DNA from: Halobacteriovoraceae bacterium
GTDB taxonomy: Bacteria > Bdellovibrionota > Bacteriovoracia > Bacteriovoracales > Bacteriovoracaceae
DNA length: 64,000 nt
Reading direction: 5' to 3'
NCBI GenBank assembly: GCA_002712005.1
Contig: PASP01000004.1
Location: 373,485-437,484 of the forward strand
Made by a program: the position numbers and the translations under genes. Of the stretch, positions 59,938 to 64,000 are shown piece after piece. Each line of letters opens with the position of its first letter. Position 1 is the stretch's first letter. The notes under the pieces were generated by a model. The model was given only the letters and a program-made list of their open reading frames with translations, ran no database searches and was not told the DNA's origin.

Positions 59938-60810
59938 ATGACAGAAAGAAGAAGACTTAAAATTATTATTATATCTGATGGAACAGGAGAAACAGCTACA
60001 GCGATCTCTCGAGCCGTTATGACTCAGTTTTCAGATAAAGATGTCTATTTTACTCGTTATAAGAATGTTAGATCTAAGGAACAAATTGACGCTATTTTTA
60101 CCGAAGCTGCGATACATCACGACTTAATTATCTATACGATTGTATCCGCGGACCTTAGAGAATATATCTCTGAAGTATCTCGTATAAAACATGTTCGAAC
60201 TCTAGATGTCTTAGGTCCGGCGCTGACGACATTCGGTAACTACTTTGAGCAAGAGCCAAAAAGTCAGCCAGGATTACTCCATCAAGTCAATGATGACTAC
60301 TTTAAAAGAGTAGAGGCCATGGAGTTTACCCTTAACCACGATGATGGCAGAAACCTGAACTCCCTTCATTTAGCGGATGTGGTTCTTGTTGGAATTTCAA
60401 GAACATCTAAAACACCTCTTAGTCTCTATCTCAGTCTTAATGGAATAAAGGTCACAAATGTTCCTCTCATTCTTGGAACACCGTTACCTGAGTCTTTATT
60501 TAAAATTGACCAAAGAAAGATCTTTGCCCTTACGATAGATGCTGAGGCATTAAAACAAATTCGCCAAAATAGACTCTCTCGCCTTGGTGCTGAGTCTGTT
60601 ACTGGTGATTATGCTGATGAAAGTAAAGTATTAGAAGAACTTGAATGGGCCAATCAAATTTTTAAAGAAAATAAGAGATGGCCAGTGTTTAATGTGACAG
60701 ACAAAGCTCTTGAAGAGACAGCTGCTGAAATCATGAGGCTACTCAATATGAGAAAAAATAATATTTTTAAACAGAAGGCTGCCGTAGAAGAATCTAAGAA
60801 AGATTCCTAA
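59938..60810 (+). CDS. ppsR: PEP synthase/PPDK regulatory protein (DUF299, PpsR)
   Basis: The protein is 290 residues. It is a bifunctional ADP-dependent kinase and Pi-dependent phosphorylase that inactivates or activates phosphoenolpyruvate synthase or pyruvate phosphate dikinase. Signatures are IIISDGTGETATAISRAV at the N-terminus, the P-loop LVGISRTSKTPLSLYL near residue 150, YLSLNGIKVTNVPL, and RLSRLGAESVTGDYAD. It starts 3 bases after miaA. No ppsA or ppdK gene is in the window. Confidence 0.93.
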   Translation: MTERRRLKIIIISDGTGETATAISRAVMTQFSDKDVYFTRYKNVRSKEQIDAIFTEAAIHHDLIIYTIVSADLREYISEVSRIKHVRTLDVLGPALTTFGNYFEQEPKSQPGLLHQVNDDYFKRVEAMEFTLNHDDGRNLNSLHLADVVLVGISRTSKTPLSLYLSLNGIKVTNVPLILGTPLPESLFKIDQRKIFALTIDAEALKQIRQNRLSRLGAESVTGDYADESKVLEELEWANQIFKENKRWPVFNVTDKALEETAAEIMRLLNMRKNNIFKQKAAVEESKKDS

Positions 60811-60828
60811 CTACGACCAATGATAGTT

Positions 60829-62904
60829 TTAAAGGCCACAAAGATCTATTCTTTGCTCTTCGTGCTCAAATTTAACCTGAATTTTTCTTTCTAAGCTTGA
60901 GCCATTCTTTTTGAAATAGAGAGTATATTCAATATTTCCTGAATTATCCGCAGGAGCTCTTCCGTCTCCACTAATCGGAAATGGAATCCCGATTTGAGAA
61001 CCCATAGGGAGTTTCTCTTTGCGAGGTTCACCATATAAGTTAAAAGTTAGAGTTCCATACATTTGGCACCCTCTCGAAACATAAGCATATCCAAATGCTT
61101 CATTTTCCATTTCGGGGATATCAATTGAAGTAATACTTCTATTATCGGAAATCATCATTTTCTTAACAAAGGGCTTATACCCAGGTCTTTCCACTCTCAG
61201 CCAAAACTCTTTACGAAGAGGAGCATCAATCTTTTTGAGATAATTAGGTTTTACTTCATCGCCATCGATAAAAGCGCGGTGATACTGATTATTGAAATTA
61301 GCAATTCTTAAACCACTACTTAGCTCTTTGGCCACACCAGTCACTTCTTGAGAAGCATCATTAAACGGATCTGGCTCTTGAGTAACCTTCTTATCTTCAG
61401 AAGCAGGCTGTCTATTTCCTATAATATTTTTAACAAAGGGAAGATCATTTCGTCCCATCCAACCAATTCCTACGATTACACAAAACATGATCGCAATTTT
61501 GATCAATTGATTTTTCTTCTGCTTCTTCAACTCAATGATTGAAGTTGCATTGGTTGCTCTCGTTGCTTTGCGACTACGTGTCTTACCTGATTTAGTATTT
61601 CTTGTTTTAGTGCTTCCACTATCTCCAACTTGAGGATAGCTAGAAGCAGGCTTCTTCTTAGCAGCAGGTGCTGATATTTTTAAATTATTAGGGTCAACTT
61701 CTTTTGCAGCATCAGACTTCTTCCCTAATTTAGGAGCGCCTGACTTAACTTTTGTTCTTGTTCTAGCTGCTGCCCTAATACTTGTTTTTGTAGAATCTTC
61801 TTCTTCAAATCCAAAGTCGAGAACTTGTTCTTTACCACGTGCTGGAGAAACAACATCATCACTAGATTCAGAAGAACGCGCACCGGTCCCTCCTTCCTGC
61901 TCTCTCTTCCAATCATTAACATAGGGCTTGATATCGATTTTACCAAATTCAAAAAGCTTTTCTCTATCTTTACGAATCTCTTCTTTAAAGAGTTCTTTTG
62001 CAAAATAAGAGAGATCACTTGAGTTGAAGTCAGGATAGTTAGCATAGAGAAACTTAATAAGCGCTCTATTGAACTGATCCATATTTTCAAATCGTTTATT
62101 GCGATCTTTTCTTAAGGCCTTTAAAACAATATCGTCGAGTTCTTTAGGAACATTGGGATTAATCTTAGATGGAGGGGGAACTTTACATTCCTGAATTTTC
62201 TTTAGTACAGCAAGATCGTTCGCTGCTTTAAATAGCTTGCGACTACAAAGCATTTCCCATAACGTAATCCCTACCGCAAACATATCGTAACGAGGATCAA
62301 GCTGATGACCTTCAAGATACTCTGGTGCAAGATAGGATAATTTACCTTTAATAGTACCCGCTTGAGTTGCTTCTGAGTTTGTTTCAGCTTTAGCAATTCC
62401 AAAGTCAATAATTTTCACAGACCCATCATAGGTCAACATAATATTATGTGGAGAGATATCTCTGTGAACAATATTAGCGGCTTTCCCACTTAGTTTATCT
62501 GTAAATGTATGGGCATATTGAAGACCTTGGCAGACCTGTGAAATGATATACACACTGATCTCAACAGGAAATACAAATTTCTTCTGTCTCAAGCGGTCTA
62601 AATATTCTTTTAAGTTTCGGCCATCGCAATATTCCATCGCGACAAAGAGTTGGTCTTTATGAATACCATAGTCATAAGTCTGAACAATATTTGGATGAAG
62701 TAAACCGAAGGTTACTTTAATTTCATCCATAAACATTTGTTTAAAAGAATCATCTGATGAATATTGAGGCTGAATCATTTTGATGGCCACAACCTTGTCA
62801 GCTTGCTCACCCAAGAACCGAGCACGACAAATCTTGGCCATACCACCGTCTACGAGGTGGTCCAAAATTAAATATCTACCAAATCTATCTTTCTTTTCGC
62901 TCAT
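60829..62904 (-). CDS. Membrane-bound Ser/Thr protein kinase (PknB-type)
   Basis: The protein is 691 residues. Residues 8-270 form an active-looking Hanks-type kinase: VVAIKMIQPQ (Lys), NIVHRDISPHNIML (catalytic Asp), KIIDFGIAKA (DFG) and SYLAPEYLEG (APE). A Ser/Thr/Lys-rich linker (about 340-460) leads to a transmembrane helix (IKIAIMFCVIVGIGWMG, about 469-485). The extracytoplasmic part contains a PEGA-like segment (AFIDGDEVKPNYL, LRVERPGYKPF). It could phosphorylate the FHA tail of DgcB, but this is inference. Confidence 0.92.
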   Translation of the reverse strand: MSEKKDRFGRYLILDHLVDGGMAKICRARFLGEQADKVVAIKMIQPQYSSDDSFKQMFMDEIKVTFGLLHPNIVQTYDYGIHKDQLFVAMEYCDGRNLKEYLDRLRQKKFVFPVEISVYIISQVCQGLQYAHTFTDKLSGKAANIVHRDISPHNIMLTYDGSVKIIDFGIAKAETNSEATQAGTIKGKLSYLAPEYLEGHQLDPRYDMFAVGITLWEMLCSRKLFKAANDLAVLKKIQECKVPPPSKINPNVPKELDDIVLKALRKDRNKRFENMDQFNRALIKFLYANYPDFNSSDLSYFAKELFKEEIRKDREKLFEFGKIDIKPYVNDWKREQEGGTGARSSESSDDVVSPARGKEQVLDFGFEEEDSTKTSIRAAARTRTKVKSGAPKLGKKSDAAKEVDPNNLKISAPAAKKKPASSYPQVGDSGSTKTRNTKSGKTRSRKATRATNATSIIELKKQKKNQLIKIAIMFCVIVGIGWMGRNDLPFVKNIIGNRQPASEDKKVTQEPDPFNDASQEVTGVAKELSSGLRIANFNNQYHRAFIDGDEVKPNYLKKIDAPLRKEFWLRVERPGYKPFVKKMMISDNRSITSIDIPEMENEAFGYAYVSRGCQMYGTLTFNLYGEPRKEKLPMGSQIGIPFPISGDGRAPADNSGNIEYTLYFKKNGSSLERKIQVKFEHEEQRIDLCGL

Positions 62905-63025
62905 TACTTAATAAACTCCTAGCCTATTTATCGGAGTTCTCTGCCAAAATATTGAGGAAAAACTTTTCAAGATAGAGAGATTTTTTTTAGTCGGATAAAA
63001 CTCTATAACTCACTAATTTTATGCT

Positions 63026-63568
63026 CTAATCTAAATGAACTTCCTTGAAACCAGGAAATTGAATAGCAATTTTTTTAGAACTCATTCCCCTACGACAAAA
63101 GGCATGAGTGCTATAGACTCCCATTTGATAACGAGCAAAATCAGGGTGCATTCTTAAATTTCTCTCAAAACCATTTAAAGCAAATGCCTCATATCCATAC
63201 TTTGCCATTTCAAGTTTAAACATACTTTTAGAAATATCTCTTGGGCGAAAAGCATAGCTTGAAGTAATGATAATATCGACACACTCTTCTAGGGAGAGCT
63301 TCTCATCTTCTGAGAACCAGCGATAGAAGGGAGACTCTTTATCTATATGGGCGTAAAGAACATCAAAGTACATAGTGAGTTCTTTGAACCAAGAAGATCT
63401 CTTTAAAACAAGTGACTCATCCCAAGTTTTATCTTGGTATTGTCCACCGACAAGTACAACCTCTCCTGTCATATATGTATTCTTCGTCATGGTCGAACAC
63501 GAGCCCACAAGAGTAAGAAGTACACATAAGAGAGTGGAAGTCCAAATTCGATCTACTGAAACTTTCAT
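63026..63568 (-). CDS. Lipoprotein of unknown function
   Basis: The protein is 180 residues. The lipoprotein signal ends LVGSC near residue 24, with STM following. The mature part is aromatic and helical (WFKELTMYFDVLYAHI, YRWFSEDEKLSLEECVDIII) and has further cysteines (EECVDII, AFCRRGM). No family is recognised. It has a good upstream promoter. Confidence 0.75.
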   Translation of the reverse strand: MKVSVDRIWTSTLLCVLLTLVGSCSTMTKNTYMTGEVVLVGGQYQDKTWDESLVLKRSSWFKELTMYFDVLYAHIDKESPFYRWFSEDEKLSLEECVDIIITSSYAFRPRDISKSMFKLEMAKYGYEAFALNGFERNLRMHPDFARYQMGVYSTHAFCRRGMSSKKIAIQFPGFKEVHLD

Positions 63569-63604
63569 AGATTACCTTATTCTAAAAGAAGTGATAGCTT
63601 ATCT

Positions 63605-63633
63605 ATTTTATTAAGAGTTGCCTCTTTGAGCAA
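63605..63633 (-). promoter_or_regulatory. Promoter of the 63026-63568 lipoprotein gene
   Basis: TTGCTC (63633-63628) and TAAAAT (63610-63605) are spaced by exactly 17 bases, about 37 bases before the start codon. Confidence 0.5.
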
Positions 63634-63655
63634 TATAAAGCTTTAAAGAGAGTAA

Positions 63656-64000
63656 TTAGTCTGACTTTTTGGCCTTTTTAAGAGAGCTAAATTTTAAATC
63701 GAGCCACTGTGATACATCCCTTATTAGATCGGATGTAATATGGGAGTGTAGTAGATCATGATCCGAGACTTCATAGAATTGGATCGTCGAATCATTAATC
63801 GCCCGAGAAAAGAGCTCAGTTATTTTGTAGTCATAAACCTTATCTCTTCTACTAATTCCTATAAAAATAGGAATATTTAAATAATAGGCACTCGTCCTGA
63901 GAAGGCTTGAGTTTCTTTTAAATTCCCAGAAGGTATTCCAAGAAAAACGATGATTAACAAGAGGATCACGATCGAATTCTTGAGCGAGTAAGGGATCACT
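63656..64000 (-). CDS. Alpha/beta hydrolase (partial, C-terminal part)
   Basis: 115 codons are open from the window edge to the stop at 63658-63656. The segment NIPIFIGISRRDKVYDY fits the strand carrying the catalytic Asp of monoacylglycerol-lipase or S33-type hydrolases, and QFYEVSDHDLLHSHITSDL the loop carrying the catalytic His. It ends with a lysine-rich tail (SSLKKAKKSD). The nucleophile and N-terminus lie outside the window, so the exact type is uncertain. Confidence 0.75.
   Translation of the reverse strand, partial: SDPLLAQEFDRDPLVNHRFSWNTFWEFKRNSSLLRTSAYYLNIPIFIGISRRDKVYDYKITELFSRAINDSTIQFYEVSDHDLLHSHITSDLIRDVSQWLDLKFSSLKKAKKSD

Noticed and set aside
62928-62954. TCCGATAA in the leader of the Ser/Thr kinase gene, like a sigma-28 -10
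   Set aside because: The -35 at the required spacing reads CAAT instead of TAAA, so the match is too weak.

Overview
The window is AT-rich bacterial chromosome carrying 59 tightly packed protein genes, most of them on the minus strand, and no rRNA, tRNA, CRISPR array or insertion sequence that I can recognise. The gene set points to a Gram-negative predator of the Bdellovibrio-and-like-organisms group, most likely Bacteriovoracales (Halobacteriovorax-like). The evidence is a complete tolQRAB set, LapB, FtsEX with an EnvC-like partner, many signal-peptide proteins of unknown function, an FHA-GGDEF protein laid out like the Bdellovibrio predation regulator DgcB, and two promoters of the flagellar sigma-28 (FliA) type that drives attack-phase genes in Bdellovibrio. 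The taxonomic placement is inference.

Layout. 1-5600: start of rpsF (S6), a DUF1499 protein, secreted or lipoprotein unknowns and a thiolase. 5700-12170: a minus-strand operon of a 1042-aa exported protein, a 965-aa subtilase and a small exported protein. 12370-15070: RimB-like protease, RimK ligase fused to a TrkA_C domain, and an AspA/AstE deacylase. 15110-17000: two tandem paralogous lipoproteins. 17200-20060: RNase G and two methyltransferases. 20090-24320: nucleoside salvage (NupC, pyrimidine and purine nucleoside phosphorylases). 24310-31000: outer-membrane protein, DEDDh exonuclease, fluoride channel, an odd histidine kinase, an M23 lipoprotein and XseA. 31000-35050: Ctp protease, EnvC-like protein, FtsX and FtsE. 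35240-38660: HD phosphohydrolase, small basic protein and a degenerate NtrC-type activator. 38800-42110: tolB-tolA-tolR-tolQ. 42270-46690: envelope cluster with LapB and SppA. 46900-52440: small FliA-driven exported protein, RlmN, two divergent secreted EEP-fold enzymes and a glycosidase-like TIM barrel. 52680-56230: two acyl-CoA dehydrogenases and Pgi. 56350-60810: dgcB-like, mutL, miaA and ppsR as one overlapping operon. 60830-64000: Ser/Thr kinase, lipoprotein and the C-terminus of an alpha/beta hydrolase.

Common threads are envelope remodelling (FtsEX-EnvC, Tol, M23, Ctp, LapB), use of prey material (nucleoside uptake and phosphorolysis, secreted protease, EEP enzymes, acyl-CoA oxidation ending in thiolase) and signalling (c-di-GMP, Ser/Thr kinase, PpsR). 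Three proteins have normally essential motifs replaced: the NtrC-type activator (Walker B and GAFTGA), the histidine kinase (ATP lid) and the EnvC-like protein (zinc ligands). These, the subtilase operon, the RimK fusion, the two sigma-28 promoters and a perfect hairpin over the xseA start codon are the best leads. I saw no obvious anti-phage system. No similarity search was possible: family names rest on motifs read by eye.
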